Source: Imperialibacter sp040222385
GTDB lineage: Bacteria; Bacteroidota; Bacteroidia; Cytophagales; Cyclobacteriaceae
Direction of reading: 5' to 3'
NCBI RefSeq assembly: GCF_040222385.1
Contig: NZ_JAVKDF010000022.1
Location: 372,001 to 436,000 of the forward strand
DNA: 64,000 nt
In this document: piece by piece, positions 52,102-60,988 of the stretch
Numbering within the stretch: the first letter of the stretch is position 1
Layout: each line of letters begins with the position of its first letter
Position numbers and translations under genes: made by a program
The notes under the pieces: generated by a model
Told to the model about the DNA's origin: nothing
The model's database searches: none
What the model saw: only the letters and a program-made list of their open reading frames with translations

Positions 52102-53615
52102 TTTTTAAATATTGATTCAAATCCATTAAGTAGCTCCCGGAGTTCAATATCAGCTGATAGCCCAACGAATGGAGTGCATGCAAGGGATTTCGTGCTTATT
52201 ACCGGGTTCTCGTCCAGTTTGTTAAACCAAAGCGCCCCTCCGGAAATCATAAAAGAATGACTAAAAAGTTTTAAGCCAACGCCGGTTAAGACTGAACTGG
52301 AACCGTAAAGGTCGTCCCGCTTTCCAGGTTCAGCCACAGACGAGAGTGTGACCCCAAACATTAACGAGGGGTATTTCCAGAAAGAATGATTGGGATAGTT
52401 TTTCCAGGGAGTATTTTTGTCCAGAGGAACGAAATTAACGTGAACGCCGACATAGGGGCTCATTCGGGTGAAGTCCCTCTGCAAGCCGTAAGCCACCAGC
52501 CCAAAATCAGGTTTCAGGTAAGACCGTGCTCTCGTTTTGAATTCATAGGTCACCGATGATATTTTTATTTCGGTGGGCACTGTGTGAAAGCCCTGAGAGT
52601 AGAAAGCCTGCATTACCTTTTGATTGATATTGCACATTGCTTTAAGGTTCTCTGCTGCGGTATGAACCTGATCAACAAAATCCTTTAAGCCCTTGTATTG
52701 GACTTCGTCAATCCCACAGCTCTTTGTCAGGTACATCTGCTGAATTTTCGGAAAAACCTTATCCATCTTTTCGGCCAGTTTAGAAATAGCATTTGACCGG
52801 CTACAGGCAGAGGCTTTGGTATTGCCAGCATAGTAACCGTCCAGCAGTTTTTTGAGAGCGGCCGTGTCGCTATTTTCCTTGTCGAGTTGAATAAACAGCT
52901 CCAGGTCGTCACACTTATTGATACATTTTGCTATTGTAGTGTCAGAAGCCAGGCAATTCAGGACAGAACTCAAGTCAAGCGTTTTTGCTCCCGCCAACAG
53001 CCTTTTTTGGGCAGTCTCCAGGCTATCATAGATCTCGAATGCTAACTTCAATTTTCCTTTCTTAAAAATACTTTTCACTGAATCAACTGATGGAATCATC
53101 CAGGAAACTCCTATTTCTTCCAACTGCTGATCCTCCATCGCCTGTATTTCTTTTGCCAGCTGCGAGGTATCGTTGGTTTTTGCGTACTCACGGTACATCG
53201 AAAATGCCCTGGGGTCGCCATAGTTAACCAGAATAGAGTAGTCTTTATTTGCTCGTAAGGTAGTGTTGTTGCCAGGTCGGTCATCAAATCGAATGAATGC
53301 ATAACTTTTTCCGTCTTTCGTTTCATGTTCGATACCGTCTGAATTAATGCCAGGAATTTCCAAACTTGAAAAAAAAGGTCTTTCCATTTTGTTTACGATC
53401 TCCTCATACCATCTTCTTCCCTTTTTTGTCTCGATAACGTCAACGTAGTTAACAACCTCCTTTGTCTCCAGTTTTAAAACAAAAGTTCGGTCGAAAGGTA
53501 TTTGTTCGGAGGCAGTTCCTGTGGTCCTATCCAGCTCAATTATGGGCACCGTCTGGGCACAAATCCATTGAGATATTGCCAATGTAAGTGTCGTAAATAG
53601 TAGTATTTTTCTCAT
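52098..53615 (-). CDS. Secreted protein of unknown function, outer-membrane-like C-terminus
   Basis: Exported protein of 505 residues with a Sec signal (ILLFTTLTLAISQWICAQ). The N-terminal 150 residues are beta-rich; residues about 155-340 are helical with several Cys (LNCLASDTTIAKCINKCDDL). The final 150 residues carry amphipathic strands with Gly and aromatics (YLKPDFGLVAYGLQRDFTRM, MSPYVGVHVNFVPLD), like a small outer-membrane barrel. It is first in a three-gene overlapping operon with the lipoprotein and the small basic protein. No family recognised. Confidence 0.72.
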   Translation of the reverse strand: MRKILLFTTLTLAISQWICAQTVPIIELDRTTGTASEQIPFDRTFVLKLETKEVVNYVDVIETKKGRRWYEEIVNKMERPFFSSLEIPGINSDGIEHETKDGKSYAFIRFDDRPGNNTTLRANKDYSILVNYGDPRAFSMYREYAKTNDTSQLAKEIQAMEDQQLEEIGVSWMIPSVDSVKSIFKKGKLKLAFEIYDSLETAQKRLLAGAKTLDLSSVLNCLASDTTIAKCINKCDDLELFIQLDKENSDTAALKKLLDGYYAGNTKASACSRSNAISKLAEKMDKVFPKIQQMYLTKSCGIDEVQYKGLKDFVDQVHTAAENLKAMCNINQKVMQAFYSQGFHTVPTEIKISSVTYEFKTRARSYLKPDFGLVAYGLQRDFTRMSPYVGVHVNFVPLDKNTPWKNYPNHSFWKYPSLMFGVTLSSVAEPGKRDDLYGSSSVLTGVGLKLFSHSFMISGGALWFNKLDENPVISTKSLACTPFVGLSADIELRELLNGFESIFKK

Positions 53616-53975
53616 GTCGTCGAAAATTCAAATAATTCCGTTTTGCCATATAGGCTCACCCTTTGTTCAGGCCAATTATAACTATCGTCTGCTGAAAAGC
53701 ACTCAATCAGTTCATGTCTTAAGTGATTGAGTGACATCCAAATTATCTCCAAAAATGACATTACTAAATAACCGAAATTTTGTGTGAGTGTAAATACTCA
53801 AAATACAGTATTTGTATCAATTGGAAGATTGCACGTTAGATATTACCAGGTGATATGATTACAAAAATGTCGATAAGGCCGCAAAATATGAATCCTACCT
53901 AATACAGGCTATTTAGGTAGCACGGGCTAAGAGTGAAATACTCCTTTGGGTAGGGCTCCCATCTCCCCGACCGAT
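53616..53975. other. Intergenic region
   Basis: A 360-bp AT-rich gap between two minus-strand operons. It should contain the promoter of the 53615 operon. I see no gene, repeat or clear hairpin in it. Confidence 0.5.
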
Positions 53976-54356
53976 TTATCCAGGCCGCTCACAACAGCAA
54001 ACGACACGAGGTTCCGGTTGTTCATTGTCCTTCGGATACTGAATATCGGAGAAAACAATCACAGCCAGGCCCAGCATGGCCACCGCCAGAAACAATGCAT
54101 GGGAAGTACCAAATAGCCGAATAAATCGGTCGTGGCCCGGGCTTTCTTTGTCGCCCTGGTGGGTTTTGGATGTAGCAGTGGAATACACCAAAATACCAGC
54201 CAGCGTAGAGAAGGCTAGAAGCACACATACCACAACAACCAACCAAAATAAAAGCGGCGTGGCAGGTTCTTTGTAGCTATCAAGCACATATGCGAAGCCT
54301 CCTGCTGACAACGCAAGGGTATATTTATTAAACTCAATGATTGATTCGTAGTTCAT
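53976..54356 (-). CDS. Small hypothetical membrane protein
   Basis: Protein of 126 residues with three hydrophobic helices (about 12-26, 35-58 LLFWLVVVVCVLLAFSTLAG, 88-107 ALFLAVAMLGLAVIVF). It ends in a short Cys cluster (VVCCCERPG). No family recognised. It follows the 109-residue gene by 5 bp on the same strand, so the two are probably an operon. Confidence 0.65.
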   Translation of the reverse strand: MNYESIIEFNKYTLALSAGGFAYVLDSYKEPATPLLFWLVVVVCVLLAFSTLAGILVYSTATSKTHQGDKESPGHDRFIRLFGTSHALFLAVAMLGLAVIVFSDIQYPKDNEQPEPRVVCCCERPG

Positions 54357-54361
54357 ACTTG

Positions 54362-54691
54362 TCAGGGTTTACAATAAGGGCAGGCTTCAGTCAACGACAC
54401 CTGATGGTCGAATACATTGGCATTTGCCGATCCTGCCTTTTTGCCAAGCGCAATCATCCCCACGGTTACATCCCGGCTATTCACTTCTTCAGCGCCCTTT
54501 GTCCTTTCTCGATTAGCATCAGCAATTGAATCAATCAGGGTTGTTTTCAGAAAATGTAATTCGTGATCGTGAATATCGTGAAGAAGGGAAAAGGTAACTT
54601 TCGACAGCGGAGCCATTGCGCCAGGCGCCATTTCCAGCCCTTTTGCCCTTAGTCCCGCAGTAACTTCGGTAATTGCAGATTGTTGATCCAT
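54362..54691 (-). CDS. Hypothetical protein
   Basis: Soluble protein of 109 residues, mainly helical (LSKVTFSLLHDIHDHELHFL, TTLIDSIADANRERTK), ending in a CPYCKP motif that may bind metal. The LHDIHDHEL stretch is His/Asp-rich. No family recognised. It is 5 bp ahead of the small membrane protein gene. Confidence 0.6.
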   Translation of the reverse strand: MDQQSAITEVTAGLRAKGLEMAPGAMAPLSKVTFSLLHDIHDHELHFLKTTLIDSIADANRERTKGAEEVNSRDVTVGMIALGKKAGSANANVFDHQVSLTEACPYCKP

Positions 54692-54789
54692 GGCTTTTCA
54701 ATTTGGTTATTTGTTTACAACAGTCGCCGACACTGCGTTTTTTGATCTGAATCATATGTTCGTACTAAACTTGTCTGAATATGGGCTTG

Positions 54790-55404
54790 CTATCTATTTT
54801 TAGGCACCCCACGCCTCAGCCAGGCAATACCAAACATCCAAAGGGAGAACGACTCTCCCCAAAACACAGCCCCTTTAAATAATGGCGTATTATCGTGACT
54901 AGCTTCGTACCAGAAGGCCGATATTGTAAATGCCAGCCCTATCAACACCAGCAATCCGAACAGCTTATAGAAAGACTGGAAGTACATTGCACGTGAGAAT
55001 TTCGTTAGCACAACAAACCCCATGATGAATATGAACAGCACGGCCGAAATGTTGTGTATCCAGCCTCTAAATAAGTCGTTGTGTGAATAGAACAAGCTGC
55101 TGATGTCTCCACCAAATTTGGTGGGCACGAGAGCCACCAGCAGAGCGCATCCACCGCCAATATGGGTGAGCAGGTTCTCGCTTACTTTTTCACCCTCAAT
55201 GGTGCGGCCCTTATAGGAAATAAGGATGAGACCGAATGCAAACAGGATGCCCGTAAACACAACGCTCATTTTAGTATAGTAGAAAAAGCTGATTGAGCTT
55301 TCCACATCGCCTCTATTTCCGAGGATCAAAACTAAAGGCAGAGCGATGCCGAGAACGCCGATGACCACCCGCAAGGTGCGGTAGGAAGGGTTGATTTGTT
55401 CCAT
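54790..55404 (-). CDS. Hypothetical six-helix membrane protein (DUF998-like)
   Basis: Integral membrane protein of 204 residues with six helices. The pattern YRTLRVVIGVLGIALPLVLI, ISFFYYTKMSVVFTGILFAF, LLTHIGGGCALLVALVPTKF and WIHNISAVLFIFIMGFVVL resembles bacterial DUF998-type membrane proteins, but I hold this only loosely. It is divergent from nothing nearby and separated by 98 bp from the small genes downstream. Function unknown. Confidence 0.65.
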   Translation of the reverse strand: MEQINPSYRTLRVVIGVLGIALPLVLILGNRGDVESSISFFYYTKMSVVFTGILFAFGLILISYKGRTIEGEKVSENLLTHIGGGCALLVALVPTKFGGDISSLFYSHNDLFRGWIHNISAVLFIFIMGFVVLTKFSRAMYFQSFYKLFGLLVLIGLAFTISAFWYEASHDNTPLFKGAVFWGESFSLWMFGIAWLRRGVPKNR

Positions 55405-55915
55405 GCGATTAAAAAGAAAAGCTTACCATTTTCATCGATAAGCTGTCAAAAGATAATAAATATACCGTGGATTGCGAAGACAGGCAATACCAAATTTTAA
55501 GTATTTCTGATCGCATGATCGTTCGATATGTTGAGCTGGTACACTATGCCAGATAAGTATGGATCGATGGGCCATCTCGCCCTGGCGTCAGCGTCCACTG
55601 CTGTTGATATGAAAAAAAGCCGGCCGGTCGACGCTTCCCTCATCAAGCTCCGAAACCAAAGCTGACACTAACAACAAACACCCCTTGCCGCTCCGAAAAT
55701 TAAAGGGATTACACTTTCAGGGTGGTGAGAGTAACCCCTTTAATTACATTTGGCTCCGAAAGGGTGTTATTACTTCCCTGCCCGCACCGGTGGTAAATTC
55801 GAACCAACACCGTCCTTTCCTTTGAACATTGACACGCACAAGCAAGTTAAATGATACGAAGAAGCAAGCAAGGCTGCGGTAATCACGGTAACTTTATGCC
55901 ATAAGGCCCTATGAT
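55405..55915. other. Intergenic region with one composite repeat
   Basis: A 511-bp gap between a minus-strand membrane protein and the plus-strand AraC gene. It contains the D/E repeat copy (about 55630-55765) and presumably both promoters. No gene is seen. Confidence 0.6.
55630..55765. repeat. Composite repeat, D and E modules
   Basis: GTCGACGCTTCCCTCA (D module) is followed by the E hairpin: AATTAAAGGGATTAC (55698-55712) pairs with GTAACCCCTTTAATT (55731-55745), 14 of 15 bases. The order D then E is the same as at 60.5-60.7 kb. Confidence 0.75.
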
Positions 55916-56755
55916 ATGGACTATCGAAAATTGAAAATGATCGAGTGTGATGGCTTCATGATTGCTGCCACCGCCGAAACCAACATGCAGGGCGACTCCC
56001 ACCCTATTTACTACCCTGCGAATATACTGGTGTTTGTTGAGCAAGGCAGGCTGGACTTGAAAATCGAAAATCACACCTATACAATCCGTGCCGGAGAGTT
56101 TGCGCTCATTCGCAAACATACCAAGGGCGTGTTTGTGAAATCATGGCAAGAAAGTGAAGCCTGCTTTAGGGAACATATTTTTTTACTTTACGACAGCTTT
56201 ATCAGGGAGGCCATCCGAGAGTTTGAGGTGCCTAAAGACTATTTACCCTATGCCCTACCGCTGATTCAGCTAAAGCAATCGCCGGTACTCACCGGACTTA
56301 TGAAATCCATAGAAGTGTATATCACCGGCCAGGCGCCTGTTAATCGCCAGCTCATCAGGATCAAAACCATGGAGGCCCTTTATGCACTGTCTCACCAAAG
56401 ACCGGATTTGATTCACGTGTTCAACGATTTTTCAACCAGCCAGCGGGCCAACCTTGTCGAGTTCATGAACTATAATTATCCGAGAAATCTCACACTCAGG
56501 CAGTTTGCAGAGCTCTCAGGCAGAAGCCTGTCCACTTTTAACCGGGATTTCCGCATGGCGATCAACCAAACACCCAGGCAATGGATCAGGGAGCAAAGGC
56601 TGGAGCTGGCCCGCCAGCTGATGATTCAAAACAAGCTTTCGGCCAGCGACGTGTTCATGGAGGTGGGATTTGAAGATCTTTCCCACTTCAGCCGATCGTT
56701 CAAAGCTTATTTTGGATTGAACCCTTCCGAACTAAATGCCAGGGCATCACGCTAG
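55916..56755 (+). CDS. AraC family transcriptional regulator
   Basis: Regulator of 279 residues. The N-terminal 160 residues form a cupin-like sensor (LVFVEQGRLDLKIENHTYTI, RAGEFALIRKHTKG). The C-terminal AraC domain (about 180-277) has two helix-turn-helix units: LTLRQFAELSGRSLSTFNRD and SASDVFMEVGFEDLSHFSRS, then FKAYFGLNPSEL. It is co-directional with the cytochrome/IorAB-type genes 140 bp downstream and is the likely activator of them. Inducer unknown, perhaps an aromatic aldehyde or heterocycle if the oxidase is a true IorAB. Confidence 0.92.
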   Translation: MDYRKLKMIECDGFMIAATAETNMQGDSHPIYYPANILVFVEQGRLDLKIENHTYTIRAGEFALIRKHTKGVFVKSWQESEACFREHIFLLYDSFIREAIREFEVPKDYLPYALPLIQLKQSPVLTGLMKSIEVYITGQAPVNRQLIRIKTMEALYALSHQRPDLIHVFNDFSTSQRANLVEFMNYNYPRNLTLRQFAELSGRSLSTFNRDFRMAINQTPRQWIREQRLELARQLMIQNKLSASDVFMEVGFEDLSHFSRSFKAYFGLNPSELNARASR

Positions 56756-56895
56756 TTTCTGGATATTGACATAAACAGGCAAGTAAAAAGATACTTTTAA
56801 GCAAACAAAGGCGGTAGATAAAACGGAAATTGACCACTGAAAAAGTAACTTATTGTTTTGAACCAGCTACCAATAACGCTACCAAACCACTGCTT

Positions 56896-57513
56896 ATGAA
56901 AAAAGCCTTCATCATTCCCATACTGATCACTTTCGTCGTTTCGGTGGGATGGGTCAATCGTCACCACAGCACCAATGAGCCCTGGGCCACCTCTCCTGAG
57001 GAGGAGAGCCAGAAAATGGCATCTATAGAGGAGAGCCTGATTGCTTTCAATACGATGATGGATGTGGTTACCCATCAGCGGTGTATGAATTGCCATCCAT
57101 CGGACAATGTACCCAAGCAGGGACTTGACAGCCATGCCCATAATTTTGGTATTACCCGGGCAAACGCTGGCAATGCTACCAATTGCAATACCTGTCATCA
57201 GAAGGAAAACAATGCCTATTCTGGCGTACCCGGTGCCCCGGAATGGGGCCTGGCTCCCCATAAAATGCGGTGGGAAGGGCTTTCCCGCCTTGAGATCGCA
57301 CAGTCAATGATGAATCGGGCTAACAATGGCAACCGTACGCCCGACGACATCATGCATCACCTTACAGAACACGAATTGGTGCTGTGGGCATGGGAGCCCG
57401 GCGTGGATGCAGCCGGCAATCCACGTGAAAAACCCCCGGTGGCCAGGGCCGATTACATTGCTGCGGTAAAGAAATGGATATCGCTGGGTGCTGTAATACC
57501 AGAAAGCGAATAG
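56896..57513 (+). CDS. Dihaem cytochrome c-like subunit of molybdenum hydroxylase
   Basis: Exported electron-transfer protein of 205 residues. The ATG at 56896 is chosen because it begins a proper signal (KKAFIIPILITFVVSVGW). Two CxxCH haem c motifs are present (CMNCH and CNTCH, about residues 66-70 and 100-104). Proteins of this kind are known as the isoquinoline 1-oxidoreductase-associated subunit. It is 24 bp ahead of the 2Fe-2S subunit gene and probably passes electrons from the molybdenum enzyme to the respiratory chain. Confidence 0.87.
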   Translation: MKKAFIIPILITFVVSVGWVNRHHSTNEPWATSPEEESQKMASIEESLIAFNTMMDVVTHQRCMNCHPSDNVPKQGLDSHAHNFGITRANAGNATNCNTCHQKENNAYSGVPGAPEWGLAPHKMRWEGLSRLEIAQSMMNRANNGNRTPDDIMHHLTEHELVLWAWEPGVDAAGNPREKPPVARADYIAAVKKWISLGAVIPESE

Positions 57514-57537
57514 GGCACACTCAACTAACTAAAAATC

Positions 57538-58014
57538 ATGAAGCTATCACTCAATATCAATAATAGGCCCGGCACAGTCGATGTAGATGGGGACATCCCC
57601 CTGTTGTGGGTCATCCGGGACGTACTGGATTTGAAAGGAACAAAATTTGGCTGCGGCAAAGCAGCCTGTGGGGCCTGCACCATCCTGGTCAATGGCGAGG
57701 CGGTGCGGTCATGTTCCTATCCCGCAAAAATGGCGGAAGGCAAACAAATCACCACCATAGAAGGCCTGGGTACGACAAAAAATCCTCATCCTGTGCAACA
57801 AGCCTGGATCGAAGAAATAGTGCCTCAGTGTGGCTATTGTCAGCCCGGATTTATGATGGCCACGGCGGCTTTGCTTAACAAGCATCCCAACCCCAGCGAT
57901 GACGATATCGACCAGAACATCGTGAATGTTTGCCGCTGCGGCACCTATTACCGCATGCGAAAAGCAATTAAGAAAGCGGCTCAAATTCAAGCTGATTCCA
58001 CCATTCAATCATAA
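57538..58014 (+). CDS. 2Fe-2S small subunit of aldehyde/isoquinoline oxidoreductase (IorA-like)
   Basis: Iron-sulphur subunit of 158 residues. The plant-ferredoxin-type cluster is bound by CGKAACGACTIL (Cys about 39, 44, 47) plus C59 (VRSCSYP). The second, xanthine-oxidase-type cluster is bound by QCGYCQPG (about 98-105) and CRCGTYYRMR (about 132-141). The size is normal for single-domain IorA-like subunits. It lies 4 bp ahead of the large molybdopterin subunit. Confidence 0.93.
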   Translation: MKLSLNINNRPGTVDVDGDIPLLWVIRDVLDLKGTKFGCGKAACGACTILVNGEAVRSCSYPAKMAEGKQITTIEGLGTTKNPHPVQQAWIEEIVPQCGYCQPGFMMATAALLNKHPNPSDDDIDQNIVNVCRCGTYYRMRKAIKKAAQIQADSTIQS

Positions 58015-58018
58015 GACC

Positions 58019-60181
58019 ATGGCCAAAGTATCTAGGAGAAAATTCATTGTAAGGTCACTGATTGGAGGGGCTGGCGTACTTGTAGGTGCCACCTACCTGG
58101 CCAGAAACCCACTTCGTCGACAGCTGTACGATTTGCTGGACGACCCATCTATGCTGGCGTACAGCGGAGACACCAGTCAGCCTTTTATGTGGTTTGAGGT
58201 GACCAGGGCCAACCAGGTCATTTTGCATAGTCCAAAAGTGGAAATGGGCCAGGGAACCTTCACCGGCCTGGTGCAAATTGCCTGCGACGAGCTGGAGCTG
58301 GACATCAGCCAAATGCAGATTGTGCATGCTACCTCGGCAACGGGAAATATCGACGGTTTGAGTACGGGAGGAAGCACCTCGGTTGCAGGACTGTGGCAAC
58401 CCTTGCGTGAGCTCTCCGCCACACTGCGGGAAATGCTAAAGGCCGAAGGGGCAAAAAAACTGGACGTGGCTGTCGATCAGGTACGGGCCTCAGCAGGAAC
58501 CATCATTGGCCCCTCGGGCAGTTTGACCTACGGAGAAGTAGTGGAAGGTGTGACCGAATGGGAAGTCCCAGAGGCACCACCACTTAAAGACTTGAAAGAC
58601 TACAAGTTTATTGGAAAGCCCGTAAGCCGTGTCGATCTGGTAGACAAAGTGATGGGCACGCCGATGTTTGGCATGGATGCACAAATGCCCGACATGCTGT
58701 ACGGGTCGGTGGTGCGACCATCAAAGATTGGTGCCAAATTCAAAGGTGCTGACGTGTCCAAAGCAGCGGGCATGCCCGGCGTGGTAAAGGTGGTGCAGGA
58801 AGACGACTTTGTGGGCGTGGTGGCCACTTCCATGACGGAGGCTGAAAACGCCAAAAAGGCCATTGTAGCAGAATGGGAAACGGACAGAGAGTGGAACACC
58901 AAAGACATTGAGGACATGCTGCTGGTTGGCAAAGGCGAAGCCATGGTGATTCAAAAAGAGGGAGATGCCGAAGGCGAACTTGCCGATGAAAACGGCAGTC
59001 AGGTATTGCGCTCCGAATACAAGTCTCCCATTGGTGCCCACGCTCAAATAGAGCCTAATGGTGCGGTGGCCTATGTAGAAGCTGACAAGGCAACTGTGAT
59101 GATTTCCACGCAGGTGGTGAGCATCACCAGATCAGAAGTAGCCAAACGTCTCGGAATGGAGGCCACCCAGGTCAACATTGTTCCCACCTATCTGGGTGGT
59201 GGTTTCGGTAGGAGGCTTCATACTCCTAACGCCGTGCAGGCAGCCGTGCTTTCCAAAGCAGTAGGTAAGCCGGTAAAGTGCTTTTTCAGTCGTCAGGAAG
59301 AATTTCAAAACGATACTTTCCGTCCGCCTACTCACCATGTAATGAAAGGAAAGCTTGATGCAAATGGTAAGATTACCGCCATCGAACACCAGTTCTCAAG
59401 TGGCGATGTGATGTTTGGCTCGGCCCTGTTGCCTCCGGTGGTTGGTACCATTCTGGGCGCAGATGGTGGAGCTATCAGGGGTGGTTCTTTCCATTACCGG
59501 AACATACCAAGTTTCCGTGCTGTGTCGTGGCGTGTACAACTCCCCTTCTCCACAAGCTGGTGGAGGAGTCTGGGCCTGCTGGCCAACACGTTTGCGATTG
59601 AAAGCTTTATGGATGAGCTCGCAGAACTGACAGGCAAAGACCCGGTGGCTTTCAGGCTCGACCACATTATCGACGACGAGGCGGGAATGCGGCTCAAACA
59701 AGTCATTGAAACTGCCAGAGCAAAGTCAGGCTATCAAAATACCGCTGCGGACGATCGGGCCATGGGATTTGCCTGTTCTACAGACGCCGGCACGCCCTGC
59801 GCCCATGTGGCCGAGGTGTCGGTAACGGATGGCGCTATCCGGGTGCATAAAGTAACTTGTGTGATGGACCCGGGTTTTGCTGTCAATCCAGACCAGGTCA
59901 AAGCGCAATGCGAGGGCAGTATCATCATGGGCATAAGTGCATCGCTGTTTGAGCGTATGTATGTGGAAAAAAGCGAGCTAAAGCCTATCATTTATGGCCC
60001 TTACCGCATGGCCCTCATGAGGGACGCTCCCCGGGAAATCGATGTGGAAATCATCAACGGCACGGGGGTGCCTGGTGCAGTAGGCGAACCGCCTCTTGGA
60101 CCCATAGCAGCAGCCATTGCCAATGCAGCATACAGAATCACAGGCAAGCGTGTGAGAGAGTTGCCGATGAGTGTGGTTTGA
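58019..60181 (+). CDS. Molybdopterin-binding large subunit, IorB-like, Tat-exported
   Basis: Molybdenum hydroxylase of 720 residues. The ATG at 58019 is chosen, since it follows the IorA stop and gives a Tat signal (MAKVSRRKFIVRSLIGGAGV). Two molybdopterin segments are clear: MGQGTFTGLVQIACDELELD and YLGGGFGRRLHTPNAVQAAV. The conserved base that activates hydroxylation is the Glu of GAVGEPPLGP near the C-terminus. IorB-type enzymes act in the periplasm on aldehydes or N-heterocycles with a cytochrome acceptor, and the dihaem subunit upstream fits that. Substrate is open. Confidence 0.93.
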   Translation: MAKVSRRKFIVRSLIGGAGVLVGATYLARNPLRRQLYDLLDDPSMLAYSGDTSQPFMWFEVTRANQVILHSPKVEMGQGTFTGLVQIACDELELDISQMQIVHATSATGNIDGLSTGGSTSVAGLWQPLRELSATLREMLKAEGAKKLDVAVDQVRASAGTIIGPSGSLTYGEVVEGVTEWEVPEAPPLKDLKDYKFIGKPVSRVDLVDKVMGTPMFGMDAQMPDMLYGSVVRPSKIGAKFKGADVSKAAGMPGVVKVVQEDDFVGVVATSMTEAENAKKAIVAEWETDREWNTKDIEDMLLVGKGEAMVIQKEGDAEGELADENGSQVLRSEYKSPIGAHAQIEPNGAVAYVEADKATVMISTQVVSITRSEVAKRLGMEATQVNIVPTYLGGGFGRRLHTPNAVQAAVLSKAVGKPVKCFFSRQEEFQNDTFRPPTHHVMKGKLDANGKITAIEHQFSSGDVMFGSALLPPVVGTILGADGGAIRGGSFHYRNIPSFRAVSWRVQLPFSTSWWRSLGLLANTFAIESFMDELAELTGKDPVAFRLDHIIDDEAGMRLKQVIETARAKSGYQNTAADDRAMGFACSTDAGTPCAHVAEVSVTDGAIRVHKVTCVMDPGFAVNPDQVKAQCEGSIIMGISASLFERMYVEKSELKPIIYGPYRMALMRDAPREIDVEIINGTGVPGAVGEPPLGPIAAAIANAAYRITGKRVRELPMSVV

Positions 60182-60399
60182 CAGTTGGCTTGGGTTAATC
60201 GGGCACAATAATCAATCAGCCCTTCTATGTCTATTCTCTCTCAACTGTCTCAATACCCAGTCTGAAATAGTTATTACTGGCGGAAGAAGTAACACTGCCG
60301 AGCTTTTAATACTAACACTCGCCTACAGGAGACTCTAAGGAAAGTAATATGCCTTACCTGCGCAGCCTTATGGCCTTCCTGCGATATCGACCCCTGAAC

Positions 60400-60775
60400 C
60401 CAGTCCAATAGGGGCGACACAGCGGTAAGCTCCGCCAATAGAATTCAACTCCCCCGTAAGTGCCGTAGGTACGGCATATAAGCGCTGGTTTTTGGCCTGC
60501 CAAAGACAAATGGAGGAGCCTTGGCTGTCTACCCAACCTCTGATTGAGCAAATCCAGTCGACGCTTCCCTCACCGTGCCCCGAAATGGGATCTGGCACTA
60601 GGAATAAAGACCATTGTCGCTTCGAAAATTAAAGGGGTTACACTTTCAGGGCGGCGAGTAACCCCTTTAATCAAAGCATTCCGCTCTGCAAAGATGCAGC
60701 TACTTCACCACCTTCACTTCATTAGGATCACAGCAAACTCATGCCTTTCTGCCACCACCCCGGCGGCTGACGACG
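60400..60775. repeat. Composite repeat, C-D-E-P modules
   Basis: C: TGCCGTAGGTACGGCA palindrome (60461-60476) inside a 33-bp block (60460-60492) that recurs exactly at 63669-63701. D: GGCTGTCTACCCAA at 60523. E: ATTAAAGGGGTTAC / GTAACCCCTTTAAT (60628-60641, 60658-60671). P: CCCGGCGGCTGACG at 60759-60772. The order is C, D, E, P. Confidence 0.82.
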
Positions 60776-60804
60776 GCAACCCAGTGTCTTTGTCCGGCTC
60801 AGTG

Positions 60805-60862
60805 CCATCATCTGGGGGATATCTCCCTCGTTCCTCGTTTCGATATGACGCTGGTGTGGAGG
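60805..60862. repeat. GTCAT...ATGAC-type element, right end only
   Basis: GGGGGATATCTCCCTCGTTC followed by ATATGACGCTGGTGTGG matches the right end of the 48.1-kb element. No left end is visible. Confidence 0.5.
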
Positions 60863-60988
60863 AGGTGGCTGTAACCAGGGAATAAGACCCAATCTCTGAT
60901 CGGTTACTCCCAGGGTGATGACTATTCCAATTGTATTCCTAACCGTCCTTTACTGGTATAGCCTTCAAAAATTTATTACCTTCCTTTT

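Larger units (their letters stand above)
60182..60988. other. Repeat-rich intergenic region
   Basis: An 807-bp gap without genes. It holds C, D, E and P repeat modules and a GTCAT-type remnant, all listed separately. The caspase promoter is probably in the last 80 bp. Confidence 0.65.
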
